Below are positions 8,465-17,126 of a stretch of DNA of 64,000 nucleotides, piece after piece; the first letter of the stretch is position 1; each line of letters starts with the position of its first letter. Source of the DNA: CAILUF01 sp964505265. Lineage in GTDB: Bacteria > Pseudomonadota > Alphaproteobacteria > Rickettsiales > UBA1997. The stretch is from the NCBI GenBank assembly GCA_964505265.1, contig CAZDGN010000003.1, positions 65,260 through 129,259 on the forward strand, written 5' to 3'. The position numbers and the translations under genes are program-made. The notes beneath the pieces were generated by a model. It had not been told where the DNA came from and did no database searches. It saw only the letters and a program-made list of their open reading frames with translations.

Positions 8465-9307
8465 TTAACGATTTATTTCGTTATCAATATTTTTTGCTTT
8501 ATCTTCCTCTTGCCTAACCTCTTTTTGACATTTTTTGGAATTTGGATTTTTTACCTTATTTTTAAAAACCCTACTTTGAACATCATATTCCTCTTGGTGT
8601 GCAACTTGATTTGTTTTAGATTGACTTGAGTTAGCATTATTATCGCTCTCTAACTCTATTGCTCCTCGACGAAAGTCCTTAATTTCATTCAAAATTTCAT
8701 TGGATAATTGATCAGGCTTAGAATTTAAGATATCTTGACCAACTAAATTTTTTAAATCAGCGTCAAGCACCTGAATATAATCGCCACCAATTGAGCGCTC
8801 AAGATGAAAACCATCATAGTTGGTAAAAGGTTTATAAGTGTTAGAAGTTTGAGATTCATATTTTGGCTTAATTACTTTTGGGGCATCATTTTCTAGATTT
8901 TTTAGCGAATTTTGATGTATCTTTAAAGCAATCTTATTTAGATCATCAATTTTTTTCTGTGCTCTTTTTTTTAGACCCTCAAGCATTTCAATTGCATCTA
9001 AATCTCCTAGCATTAGAAGCTCAATTTCTTTAAGTAAAATCATTTCAATTAAATGAAAATGCGAATCTTTTATCACTCTATTAACATCATCTTTAAATAG
9101 ACCCAACAATTTGGAATCTTCATAAATTTTTTTTATTACAAAAAGTTTTTCAATTTCATTTTCAATTCTTTGAATTAAATTAATTTTTTCTAAATTTTGC
9201 TCTTTAACCGCAATTTTCATTTGTTGAGATAAATTATTTTTTACCTCCTCCTCTTTAGCTGAAGCTATATTTTTTGATTTTTGAACTTTATTATTTTTAT
9301 AAAACAT
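8465..9307 (-). CDS. hypothetical coiled-coil protein
   Basis: A 280-residue, highly charged protein without signal peptide or membrane segment. Residues about 15-140 are rich in Lys, Glu, Ile and Leu and should be long helices. The last 80 residues are Asn/Gln/Ser/Lys-rich and look disordered. I see no catalytic motif and do not recognise a family. Its start overlaps the 3' end of xerD by 11 nt on the same strand, which supports translation as part of an xerD operon. A role in DNA or chromosome processes would be guesswork. Confidence 0.6.
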   Translation of the reverse strand: MFYKNNKVQKSKNIASAKEEEVKNNLSQQMKIAVKEQNLEKINLIQRIENEIEKLFVIKKIYEDSKLLGLFKDDVNRVIKDSHFHLIEMILLKEIELLMLGDLDAIEMLEGLKKRAQKKIDDLNKIALKIHQNSLKNLENDAPKVIKPKYESQTSNTYKPFTNYDGFHLERSIGGDYIQVLDADLKNLVGQDILNSKPDQLSNEILNEIKDFRRGAIELESDNNANSSQSKTNQVAHQEEYDVQSRVFKNKVKNPNSKKCQKEVRQEEDKAKNIDNEINR

Positions 9308-10286
9308 TTTTATTTTTAACTAATGGATGATGTTGTAAAACCGCTTGTTTAAGTTTGTTTTCTTGAACTGCGGTATAAATTTCAGTTGTAGATATGTCGC
9401 TATGCCCAAGCAATTCTTGAATCATTCTCAAATCCGCTCCCTTATTAAGTAAATGAGTGGCAAATGAATGACGAAAAATATGCGGATGAACTCTGGTTGG
9501 GTCAATTTTTGCCTTAATTGCCAACTCCTTTAACATACAATGAAATCTTTGTCGAGAAATTGGTTTATCTTCAAAATTATATGTCGCTGGATTATGCGAT
9601 GAAATTTTATTGACTTGTCGTGATGAGCGAAAATTTCCTACAAAAAGCCATTTTGAGAAACCCAAACCAACCTCTTTTCTTTTAATCAAAAATTTCTTCA
9701 AAATTATTTTAGAGGTATCATTTAATGGGGCAATTCTTTCTTTATTTCCCTTGCCTTTTACAATTATATAGTCGGCAATTGAATCACCATCAAAGATTAT
9801 TGAATTTATTGGCAAATTAACCAATTCAGATACTCGAAGACCAGCTGAATACATTATTTCAAGCATGCAAGAAAGCTTTAGACCGAACTCACTTTGATCT
9901 TGCAAGATTATATCCAGGATGCGATTAACCTCATCTTCATTTAAGAATTTAGGAATTTTTCTTTCACGCTTTGGAATAGTTAAATCGAATGCGGGATTTT
10001 TATTAATAATATTTTCTGATTCTAAAAAATTGTAAAAACTTTTAAATGTTGAAATCTTTCGATGAATTGAGGCTGGTTTTAGACCTAATTGACTGCTTGA
10101 TGATAAATAATTTTGTATGTCAAAACTTTTGCATTTTGTAATCTCTAAAGAATTTTTTATACAATATTCTTGAAACAAAATTAAATCATTTCGATAAGAA
10201 TTAATGGTATTTTTAGATAAGCCGTTTTCAACTCGGATTTTATGCAAAAAATCTACTATATATGGATTATTTGAATTTAAACTCAT
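9297..10286 (-). CDS. xerD: tyrosine recombinase XerD
   Basis: A 329-residue tyrosine recombinase that, with XerC, would resolve chromosome dimers at dif. The N-terminal SAM-like core-binding domain (about 5-95) is followed by the catalytic domain. Active-site residues are seen as Arg in AGLRVSELVNLP, Lys in VKGKGNKER, HIFR in HPHIFRHSFATHLL, His in LGHSDISTTEIY and the nucleophilic Tyr at the end of that motif. The tail QHHPL resembles XerD rather than XerC. An insert of about 25 residues follows the beta-hairpin (WLFVGNFRSSRQVNKISSH). It overlaps the upstream small membrane gene by one base (TAATG). Confidence 0.85.
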   Translation of the reverse strand: MSLNSNNPYIVDFLHKIRVENGLSKNTINSYRNDLILFQEYCIKNSLEITKCKSFDIQNYLSSSSQLGLKPASIHRKISTFKSFYNFLESENIINKNPAFDLTIPKRERKIPKFLNEDEVNRILDIILQDQSEFGLKLSCMLEIMYSAGLRVSELVNLPINSIIFDGDSIADYIIVKGKGNKERIAPLNDTSKIILKKFLIKRKEVGLGFSKWLFVGNFRSSRQVNKISSHNPATYNFEDKPISRQRFHCMLKELAIKAKIDPTRVHPHIFRHSFATHLLNKGADLRMIQELLGHSDISTTEIYTAVQENKLKQAVLQHHPLVKNKNVL

Positions 10287-10480
10287 TATTCAAATTCGGA
10301 AATTAATTTTACCTCATCATTTTTATTATTTTTACAAATATTTACATTATTTGTTAATTTTATAATTTTGGCGATATTTCTTTGTGGAATTTTATCGTTT
10401 TGAGCTATAAGCTTAATGCCAAAAGCAATAAATAAAACAAAACTAAAGATTATAACAATAAATTTTAGAAAAAAACTCAT
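10286..10480 (-). CDS. small single-pass membrane protein, unknown
   Basis: A 64-codon reading frame encodes one N-terminal transmembrane segment (about residues 4-27) and a polar, Asn/Lys-rich tail. It is likely real because its TAA overlaps the xerD ATG by one base (TAATG), a translational-coupling arrangement also seen at 21603. Its ATG (10480-10478) overlaps the divergent ATG of the M48 protease gene (10479-10481) within CATG. No family is recognised. Confidence 0.5.
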   Translation of the reverse strand: MSFFLKFIVIIFSFVLFIAFGIKLIAQNDKIPQRNIAKIIKLTNNVNICKNNKNDEVKLISEFE

Positions 10481-11879
10481 GAAATTGGTGAAAATAGAAA
10501 ATTATAATTTATTGGTTGCATTTGCAATTATTATAGCAGTAATTTTTTTTAATGCAAATAATTGTTTAGCACAAATCTCAATTATTCGCGAATCTCAAAC
10601 CGAAAAAACCATTCGTGATATAGCCAGCAAGCTATTTATCAGCGCAGGTTTAAATGCTCAAAATATAAAAATATACATTGTAAATGATAACTCAATCAAT
10701 GCTTTTGTGAGCGGTGGGCAAAATATCTTTATCAACCTAGGATTAATCCAAAAATTCGACAACCCTGATGTAATAGCTGGGGTTTTAGCCCATGAAATCG
10801 GACATATTGCGGGCGGACATCTCGCCAAATCCAGCGAAATTTATAGCAAAAATTTAACGACAACCTTAATTGGCTATCTACTCGGTGTTGGAGCCATAGC
10901 CTCAGGAAATTCCGATGCAGGAACTGCCTTGATTTTGGGAAGTTCGCATATTGGCAATCGAATGTCTTTAAAATACTCGAGAAATCAAGAAGAAGAAGCC
11001 GATATTTTGGCTCTACAATATCTTCAGAAAAGTCGCTATCCTAATAGTGGACTTCAAAATATTTTAAATTATTTTCAACAAGAAAATGTTGGCTTTAAAA
11101 ATCAAATTGATGAATTTGAATTAACTCACCCAATTTCCTCATCGCGAATAAAATTAATTAAAAATTTTAACGAACAAAATCCTATTGCCAAACATAAATT
11201 ACCAAATAATATTTATTATAACTTTGCTCGCTCTAAAGCGAAATTAAAAGGATTCCTAGGTGAAATAAGCGAAGAATTAACAAAAAATTCCAATAATCTT
11301 GATGATAATTCTCTTGTGGTTGCGGCCATTAATTATCATCGAAAAGGGGATTTCAAAAATTCTCAAATAATATTAGATAAAATTATCAAAAAATTCCCAA
11401 ATGATGGATTTCTATATGAATTAAAAGCCGATTTACTATTGAGTGAAAATAAAATTTATGATGCAATTTTTTATTACAAAAAAGCTTTAAAATTTTTAGA
11501 GGCGGAATCAAAAGTTCTAAGTCAAATCAATGTGGCAAGCTCAATAATCAAACTTAAAAGTGATGATAAATTTTTACTGGATTTTGCTTTAAAAAATTTA
11601 AAAAATGCGATGATTTACGAAGATGATAACCCGTTAATTTATCAAGAATTAGCCAAAATTTATTTCTTACAAAACCTCAAATCTTTAGAAAATCTTGCTT
11701 TAGCACAATATAATTTTTTGATAAACGACCTGAAAAAATCCAAAAAATATGCTGAAGATGCCATTGTAGAATTTGATAAATGCCACGATAAGATTTTGGC
11801 AAAAAAGGACAAAAATTGTCAATTTTTATATCTCAAAATCAAAGCCCAAGATTTATTAATTTTCCAAGAAGAAAAATAA
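10479..11879 (+). CDS. periplasmic M48 metalloprotease with TPR tail (BepA/YfgC-like)
   Basis: A 466-residue protein starting at ATG 10479. This start gives a normal signal peptide (hydrophobic about residues 10-30, ending NNCLAQ), while the upstream in-frame ATG at 10416 would bury it. The zinc site is HEIGH in VLAHEIGHIAGGHLAK, with the third ligand Glu in NQEEEADILALQYL. The C-terminal half (about 265-450) is helical with TPR-like units such as AINYHRKGDFKNSQIILDKI. BepA-type proteins assist and degrade outer-membrane proteins at the BAM complex; that role is inferred from the family. It precedes the palindromic repeat array. Confidence 0.85.
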   Translation: MKLVKIENYNLLVAFAIIIAVIFFNANNCLAQISIIRESQTEKTIRDIASKLFISAGLNAQNIKIYIVNDNSINAFVSGGQNIFINLGLIQKFDNPDVIAGVLAHEIGHIAGGHLAKSSEIYSKNLTTTLIGYLLGVGAIASGNSDAGTALILGSSHIGNRMSLKYSRNQEEEADILALQYLQKSRYPNSGLQNILNYFQQENVGFKNQIDEFELTHPISSSRIKLIKNFNEQNPIAKHKLPNNIYYNFARSKAKLKGFLGEISEELTKNSNNLDDNSLVVAAINYHRKGDFKNSQIILDKIIKKFPNDGFLYELKADLLLSENKIYDAIFYYKKALKFLEAESKVLSQINVASSIIKLKSDDKFLLDFALKNLKNAMIYEDDNPLIYQELAKIYFLQNLKSLENLALAQYNFLINDLKKSKKYAEDAIVEFDKCHDKILAKKDKNCQFLYLKIKAQDLLIFQEEK

Positions 11880-11906
11880 ATTTAATTCAAAAAAGATCAT
11901 TTTTTA

Positions 11907-12161
11907 AAACAATTTCAATAAATTCTAGCTTTGGTTTTTTTGAATTTATTGAAACAATTTCAATAAATTCTAGCTTTGGTTTTTTTGAATTTATTGAAAC
12001 AATTTCNNNNNNNNNNNNNNNNNNNNNNNNNNNNNNNNNNNNNNNNNNNNNNNNNNNNNNNNNNNNNNNNNNNNNNNNNNNNNNNNNNNNNNNNNNNNNN
12101 NNNNNNCAATAAATTCTAGCTTTGGTTTTTTTGAATTTATTGAAACAATTTCAATAAATTC
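11907..12161. repeat. 45-bp tandem repeat array containing a 29-bp palindrome
   Basis: Copies begin at 11907, 11952 and 11997 with an exact 45-bp period, enter the N gap, and resume at 12107-12161. Each unit junction forms a perfect inverted repeat, GAATTTATTGAAA / TTTCAATAAATTC around a CAA loop (complete at 11942-11970 and 12133-12161). The spacer between palindromes is TAGCTTTGGTTTTTTT. There are no variable spacers, so this is not a CRISPR array. The last palindrome forms the 3' end of htpG. The true copy number is unknown because of the gap. Confidence 0.92.
12007..12106. other. assembly gap (100 N)
   Basis: Exactly 100 undetermined bases, the usual placeholder for a scaffold join of unknown length. 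Both contig ends lie inside the same 45-bp repeat (left end AATTTC, right start CAATAAATTC). The break was therefore probably caused by repeat collapse, and the ends could overlap directly. Confidence 0.98.
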
Positions 12162-14041
12162 AATTGGCGCCGACTAAAATCCTTCATATCTTTAATCGGC
12201 TCATCCTCAATAATACAAGCTAAGTCAAACAAAGTAGCAACAAGGTCTGAAGCCTTATCTTTGCTAGCTTCGTCGTTAATCAAATTTTGCAAATTTTTAA
12301 TAATTTGATTATTTGGATTAATTTCCAAAATTTTAGCCGATGCGGAATTTAGCTGTTTTTGCTCAAGCAAATATCTTTCCAACCTTATATCCATAGCTCT
12401 TGAGCCAATCGCTAAGCATACTGGTGAGTCGGTAAGTTTTTTTGAAATTCTGGCGACTTCGATTTTTTCACCCAAAATATTTTTGATAAAATCAAGCATT
12501 GGCTGATATTGCAAATTAGTGATATCTTTGCTTTCGTCAGACTTTTGATGGTCATTTTTATCTGAATTGTTTTCATCTGAATTTTTTTCTTTATCGATAT
12601 TTTCAAGGTCTATATCATGACGATTAATTGATTGAAATTCCTTTTCCTTATATGGCAAGGCAACGGTCACCCAAAATTCATCAACAGGGTCAGTTAAATA
12701 TAAAACCTCAACATCTTTTTGGCGGAAAATTTCCATTTGAGGCGATGATTCAATTTTTTCGATGCTTTCTGCGGTTAGAAAATAAATTTTATCTTGATTT
12801 GCCTTTGCTCTTTCTAGATATTCGCCTAAAGTGATGTATTTATTTGGTGATTTGGAAGAAAAAAATCGACATATTTCTAAAATTTTTTCACGAAAGTCCG
12901 AAGATTCGCACAAGCCCTCTTTTAAAACCGCACCAAAATTATTCCAAAATTCTAAATATTTTTCTTCGCTTTCTTTTGCTTTCTTTTTAAGCTCTGATAA
13001 AACTTTATTTACAACATTTTTTCGAATTTTATCAATTACCACACTATGTTGCAAAGTCTCGCGAGAAATATTTAGTGGCAAATCATCGGAGTCAATTAAA
13101 CCACGTAAAAACCGCATACAGGCTGGCACTAAATTTAAATCTTCACTAATAAATACCCTTTTAACATAAAGTTTAACTGAGGTTTTGCGATCTGGATGAT
13201 ATAAATCAAATGGCTTAGAACTCGGAATAAATAATAAATTAGTATAGCTCACTGCTCCTTCAATTTGGTTGTGAATCGTCATGAATGGTTCGTTTGGAAG
13301 GTGGGCTATATGCTTAAAAAATTCATTATATTGCTCATTAGAAATTTGCTCCTTTGGTTTTTTCCAGAGTGCGGAAGCTGTATTCAAAGTTTCAATTTTT
13401 TGACCAGCTTCGAGATTTTCTGGGATAAATTCAATTGGAAAATTAATGTGATCGCTGTAAGTTTGAACAATGTGTTTAAGATGAAATCTATCTAAAAAAT
13501 CCTTGGCATCTTTTTTTAAGTGCAAAATAATTTTAGTGCCCTTGGTGGCAATTTTTTGCGAAGCTTCGGCAATAGAAAATTCGCTTGTACCTTCGGATTT
13601 CCAGTGCCATGTGCTTTCATCATTATATTTTCTTGAAAAAACTTCAACTAAATCGGCAATCATAAAAGCTGAATAAAACCCAACTCCAAACTGTCCAATT
13701 AATTGCAAATCTTTTTTATTATCACCCGTAAGCGATTTTATGAAGCTTTCCGTTCCAGATTTGGCAATAGTTCCGAGGTTTTGCATTAAATCTTCGTGAT
13801 TCATACCAATGCCATTATCTTCGATAATTAAAAGATTTTTTATTTTATTGATGGTAATAGAAATTTTTAAATCTTCATTTGGTAAATCGGGATGCAATGC
13901 ATTCAAATATCGCATTTTGTCGCAAGCATCGGAAGCATTTGAAATAAGTTCGCGCAAAGCGACATCTTTATTAGCATAAAGTGAATTAATCATGAGGTTT
14001 AAAATTTTTCCAACCTCAACATCAAAATTATATTGTTGCAT
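12137..14041 (-). CDS. htpG: molecular chaperone HtpG (Hsp90)
   Basis: Bacterial Hsp90, 634 residues, an ATP-dependent cytosolic chaperone. The N-terminal GHKL ATPase is clear: the ELISNASDACDK helix with the catalytic Glu, then DNGIGM (about residue 80), GTIAKSGT and GQFGVGFYSAF. The middle domain carries the catalytic-loop arginine region (LNISRETLQHSVV), and the C-terminal dimerisation domain follows. A low-complexity Asp/Glu/Asn/Lys insert (about residues 485-515, around KNSDENNSDKNDHQKSDESK) separates middle and C-terminal domains. The last eight residues (LNLLKLFQ) and the stop codon are encoded by the palindromic repeat, so the original C-terminus has been altered or replaced. Confidence 0.95.
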   Translation of the reverse strand: MQQYNFDVEVGKILNLMINSLYANKDVALRELISNASDACDKMRYLNALHPDLPNEDLKISITINKIKNLLIIEDNGIGMNHEDLMQNLGTIAKSGTESFIKSLTGDNKKDLQLIGQFGVGFYSAFMIADLVEVFSRKYNDESTWHWKSEGTSEFSIAEASQKIATKGTKIILHLKKDAKDFLDRFHLKHIVQTYSDHINFPIEFIPENLEAGQKIETLNTASALWKKPKEQISNEQYNEFFKHIAHLPNEPFMTIHNQIEGAVSYTNLLFIPSSKPFDLYHPDRKTSVKLYVKRVFISEDLNLVPACMRFLRGLIDSDDLPLNISRETLQHSVVIDKIRKNVVNKVLSELKKKAKESEEKYLEFWNNFGAVLKEGLCESSDFREKILEICRFFSSKSPNKYITLGEYLERAKANQDKIYFLTAESIEKIESSPQMEIFRQKDVEVLYLTDPVDEFWVTVALPYKEKEFQSINRHDIDLENIDKEKNSDENNSDKNDHQKSDESKDITNLQYQPMLDFIKNILGEKIEVARISKKLTDSPVCLAIGSRAMDIRLERYLLEQKQLNSASAKILEINPNNQIIKNLQNLINDEASKDKASDLVATLFDLACIIEDEPIKDMKDFSRRQLNLLKLFQ

Positions 14042-14110
14042 TTTTTTAAATTAAAATTTTTTATTAGGAAGATTATCAATAATTAATATTTAGAATCGAT
14101 AAAAAAATTT

Positions 14111-14779
14111 TCAAGAGGCAAAAAAATCATTGTTCAATTTATCATATTCAATTTTTAACAAATCATTGAATTTGTTGTCATCAAAATTAATTATCCCCAA
14201 TTCTTGTAAAGAGACTACTCCAAAATCCTTAATTCCGCAAGGAACAATATGGTTAAAATTACTTAAATCTGGAGCAATGTTGATGGCAATTCCATGATAA
14301 CTTACCCATCTTTTAACTTTAATACCAATTGCACTTATTTTCTTTTCGCAAGAATTATGATTAACCCATAAACCCACTCGATTTTTTCGAATTTCTGCAG
14401 AAATTTCATAATGCTTTAAAACATTAATTACCCATTTTTCTAAAAACTCAACAAACCGCGAAATATCTGGCTGTTGTGGAAAAAAAAATTCTTTTAAATC
14501 TAGCATTAAATAAATAATTTTCATCCCAGGGCCATGATAAGTATATTTTCCACCGCGATTAGTTTTATAAATCGGAATATCGGTTGAGGATAACAAATCA
14601 TTATCACTTGCAGAAATGCCAGCAGTTATTACTGGATAGTGCTCAAGCACCCAAATTTTAGAATTAGTTTTTTTTGCGATAATATTTTCTACTGCCAACT
14701 CCATATATTTAAAGGCTTCGGCAAAATGAACTAAATCTTCTGCAAAAATCCAATCTATGTTATTGCTCTTTAAAGTCAT
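14111..14779 (-). CDS. lipB: octanoyl-ACP:protein octanoyltransferase
   Basis: LipB transfers octanoate from acyl carrier protein to lipoyl domains, the first step of protein lipoylation needed by 2-oxoacid dehydrogenases. The 222-residue protein has the family motifs RGGKYTYHGPGM, the catalytic Lys in KISAIGIKVKRWVSYHG and the acyl-accepting Cys in VPCGI. No lipA is nearby. It lies downstream of no obvious partner and is divergent from ruvA with a 69-nt gap. Confidence 0.92.
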   Translation of the reverse strand: MTLKSNNIDWIFAEDLVHFAEAFKYMELAVENIIAKKTNSKIWVLEHYPVITAGISASDNDLLSSTDIPIYKTNRGGKYTYHGPGMKIIYLMLDLKEFFFPQQPDISRFVEFLEKWVINVLKHYEISAEIRKNRVGLWVNHNSCEKKISAIGIKVKRWVSYHGIAINIAPDLSNFNHIVPCGIKDFGVVSLQELGIINFDDNKFNDLLKIEYDKLNNDFFAS

Positions 14780-14848
14780 ATTAATTAAATTTATTAAAAT
14801 TCTAATTTAGGATATTTTAATTTTTAAAAAAACAATTGCAAAAAAATT

Positions 14849-15475
14849 ATGATTGGCAAGCTTCGCGGAAAAATTGATTTAGTTCAAGAAGATAAATGTA
14901 TTTTAGATGTTAATGGAGTTGGCTATTTGGTGTATATCTCTGCCAAAACCGCTCAAAATCTCAAAAATCTTCCAACCAATTCAGATTTAACCTTATTCAT
15001 TGAAACCCTAGTTAAAGAAGATGCCATTGAACTTTATGGTTTTGTTTTGGAAATTGAAAAAATTTGGTTTTTAGAATTAACCAAAGTTCAGGGAGTTGGC
15101 TCAAAAATGGCTCAAAAAATTTTAAGTGCCCTCGATATCGAAGAATTAGCCAAGGCCTTAAGTGTTGCCGACATTAAAACTTTTCAAAATATTTCTGGGA
15201 TTGGACCAAAATTAGCACAAAGAATTTGTGTTGAACTAAAAAATTCTCCAAAAAAATTAGGAATTTCTAGCGAATTTTTTGTAAATTTCGAAGTCAGTAA
15301 TAAAATAAATTTCAATAACAATATCACAGTTGATGCTTTATCGGCTCTTGAAAATTTAGGTTACAAAAAACATGATTGCCAAAAATATATTAGTCATATT
15401 TTTGCTAACGACCCCGAAATTACTTTAGAAAATTTAATTACTCAAAGCCTTAGAGAGTTAAGTAAGAAGAAATAA
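14849..15475 (+). CDS. ruvA: Holliday junction branch migration protein RuvA
   Basis: RuvA tetramers bind Holliday junctions and load the RuvB motor. The 208-residue protein has the OB-fold N-domain (MIGKLRGKIDLVQEDKCILD), two helix-hairpin-helix motifs in domain II (VQGVGSKMAQKIL and ISGIGPKLAQRI) and the small C-terminal RuvB-binding domain III (VDALSALENLGYKKHD). The acidic pin residues lie in the loop VKEDAIELYGF. The ruvB gene, usually adjacent, is absent; the next gene is convergent, with its stop 3 nt away. Confidence 0.95.
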   Translation: MIGKLRGKIDLVQEDKCILDVNGVGYLVYISAKTAQNLKNLPTNSDLTLFIETLVKEDAIELYGFVLEIEKIWFLELTKVQGVGSKMAQKILSALDIEELAKALSVADIKTFQNISGIGPKLAQRICVELKNSPKKLGISSEFFVNFEVSNKINFNNNITVDALSALENLGYKKHDCQKYISHIFANDPEITLENLITQSLRELSKKK

Positions 15476-15478
15476 AAT

Positions 15479-16156
15479 CTAGTCATGCAAAATATAACCA
15501 TGATTGCGAATTGTTTGAAGATAATGAGGCTGTTTTGGATTTACTTCAATTTTTTTGCGGAGTCTTGTTATACTCACATCGATACTTCTTTCGTCAATCC
15601 CACCTAAAAGCTCACTCAACGAATTTCTACTTACAACCTTACCTTGATGTTGAGCCAAAATTTTTAAAATTTTGGCATCATTTTCAGTTAAGTGAATAAA
15701 TTCTTGCAATTTTTTTAATCTAAGGTCATTTAAATTAAAATTAAAATCGCCGAAACTTACCAAATTATTGGAATTAAAATTTTTAGTTTCAGAAATTTTT
15801 CGACGCAAGATGTTTTTAACTCTAAGGAGAAGTTCTTTTGGTTCAAAAGGCTTTGGCATATAATCATCGGCTCCATTTTCTAGCCCCCCAATTCTGTCGT
15901 CTGGCTCACCTCTGGCAGTAAGCATTATGATTGGAGTTTGATTTTTTAGTCTAAATCTTTTAGTGAAATCAAAGCCATTTTCGATTGGCATCATCACATC
16001 AACAATTAATAAATCAAAACTATTTACAGATAATATTTCATCCGCCTCGGCGGTATCTTTTGCTAATGCTATTTCAAAATTATTGTCCGCCAAATACTTT
16101 CCCAAAAGGTTTCTAAGACGGGTATCATCATCAATGATTAAAATTTTATTTTGCAT
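15479..16156 (-). CDS. OmpR/PhoB-family response regulator
   Basis: A 225-residue DNA-binding response regulator. The N-terminal receiver domain (about 4-118) has the acidic pair IDDD, the phosphoacceptor Asp in LLIVDVMMP, the switch Thr in MLTARGE and Lys in MPKPFEPKEL. The C-terminal winged-helix domain (about 130-222) has the transactivation and recognition elements ending TIRNHGYILHD. No histidine kinase is adjacent, so the partner is unknown. Orphan OmpR-type regulators resembling PetR or CzcR occur in Rickettsiales, but I cannot choose between these. A stand-alone Hpt protein is encoded at 59375. Confidence 0.88.
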   Translation of the reverse strand: MQNKILIIDDDTRLRNLLGKYLADNNFEIALAKDTAEADEILSVNSFDLLIVDVMMPIENGFDFTKRFRLKNQTPIIMLTARGEPDDRIGGLENGADDYMPKPFEPKELLLRVKNILRRKISETKNFNSNNLVSFGDFNFNLNDLRLKKLQEFIHLTENDAKILKILAQHQGKVVSRNSLSELLGGIDERSIDVSITRLRKKIEVNPKQPHYLQTIRNHGYILHD

Positions 16157-16163
16157 AAATTAT

Positions 16164-16988
16164 TTAGTTTTTAGCAATTTCATCAATTTTTTTTAATTTA
16201 TTTAAAATCGCCTCAAGATTATTTAATTTTACCATACAAGGTCCGTCAGATGGAGCATTATCAGGGTCTTGATGCACTTCCATAAACAATCCAGCAACTC
16301 CAACGGCAACCGAAGCTTTTGCCAAAACTTCAACAAATTCTCTTTGACCACCACTAGCGCCACCGAGCCCACCAGGTTGCTGAACCGAGTGAGTGGCATC
16401 AAAAATAACTGGGCAACCAGTTTTTGCCATAATAGGCAAGCTTCGCATGTCGGAAACTAAAGTGTTATAGCCAAAACTTACTCCTCTTTCAGTTAGCATA
16501 ACCTTATCATTGCCCGCATGATCAATTTTATCGACAATATTTTTAGCATCCCATGGAGCTAAGAATTGTCCTTTTTTGACATTAATAATTTTATTAGTTT
16601 TTGAGGCACAAACCAAAAGATCGGTTTGACGACACAAAAAAGCTGGAATTTGAAGAATATCAACCTCTGAACATTTAGCAAGAAAATTGCATTGCTCTTC
16701 GTTGTGGACATCAGTTAAAATTGGACAATCAAAGTGCTTTTTTATCTCTGCAAAAATTGGAAGTGTTCCTTCAAGTCCTAATCCCCTTATAGAAGAAATT
16801 GATGAGCGATTAGCTTTGTCAAAGGAAGATTTATAGATAAAATTTATTTTTAATTTATCACAAATTTTTTTAATATTTTCTGCCATCATTAGCGAATGAT
16901 CAAGTGATTCTGTTTGGCAAGGACCAGCAATCAAAGCGAAGGGATGATTATTTGAAATTTCAAAATTTTTTAACTTAATTATTCGCAT
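16164..16988 (-). CDS. kdsA: 3-deoxy-8-phosphooctulonate synthase (KDO-8-P synthase)
   Basis: KdsA condenses phosphoenolpyruvate with arabinose 5-phosphate to make KDO 8-phosphate for the LPS inner core. The 274-residue protein shows AGPCQTES near the start, KSSFDKANRSS (PEP site), DVHN, FDATHSVQQPGG and MEVHQDPDNAPSDGP. Cysteine in AGPC, in place of the Asn of the E. coli enzyme, together with the later His and Glu, marks the metal-dependent class. Its presence implies that the cell makes LPS, unlike Rickettsiales that lost it (Anaplasma, Ehrlichia, Wolbachia). It lies 7 nt upstream of the response regulator gene on the same strand. Confidence 0.95.
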   Translation of the reverse strand: MRIIKLKNFEISNNHPFALIAGPCQTESLDHSLMMAENIKKICDKLKINFIYKSSFDKANRSSISSIRGLGLEGTLPIFAEIKKHFDCPILTDVHNEEQCNFLAKCSEVDILQIPAFLCRQTDLLVCASKTNKIINVKKGQFLAPWDAKNIVDKIDHAGNDKVMLTERGVSFGYNTLVSDMRSLPIMAKTGCPVIFDATHSVQQPGGLGGASGGQREFVEVLAKASVAVGVAGLFMEVHQDPDNAPSDGPCMVKLNNLEAILNKLKKIDEIAKN

Positions 16989-17126
16989 TTTTTTTAAATT
17001 TTAGTTGTAATATTTGATAAAAAAATTAATTTAACTAACTTGAAATAAATCTTACTTAAATCTATTATTTTTGGCAATCAAAATTAATTATTTTAAATTA
17101 AAATTCAAATATAAAATTCATAAATT

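Noticed and set aside
11816..12112. Plus-strand open frame through the 45-bp repeats and the N gap
   Set aside because: It exists only because the 45-bp period is divisible by three and because N bases hide stops; it overlaps the protease gene end and has no recognisable protein.
11907..12161. CRISPR array
   Set aside because: The repeats are contiguous and identical with no variable spacers, and no cas genes are in the window.
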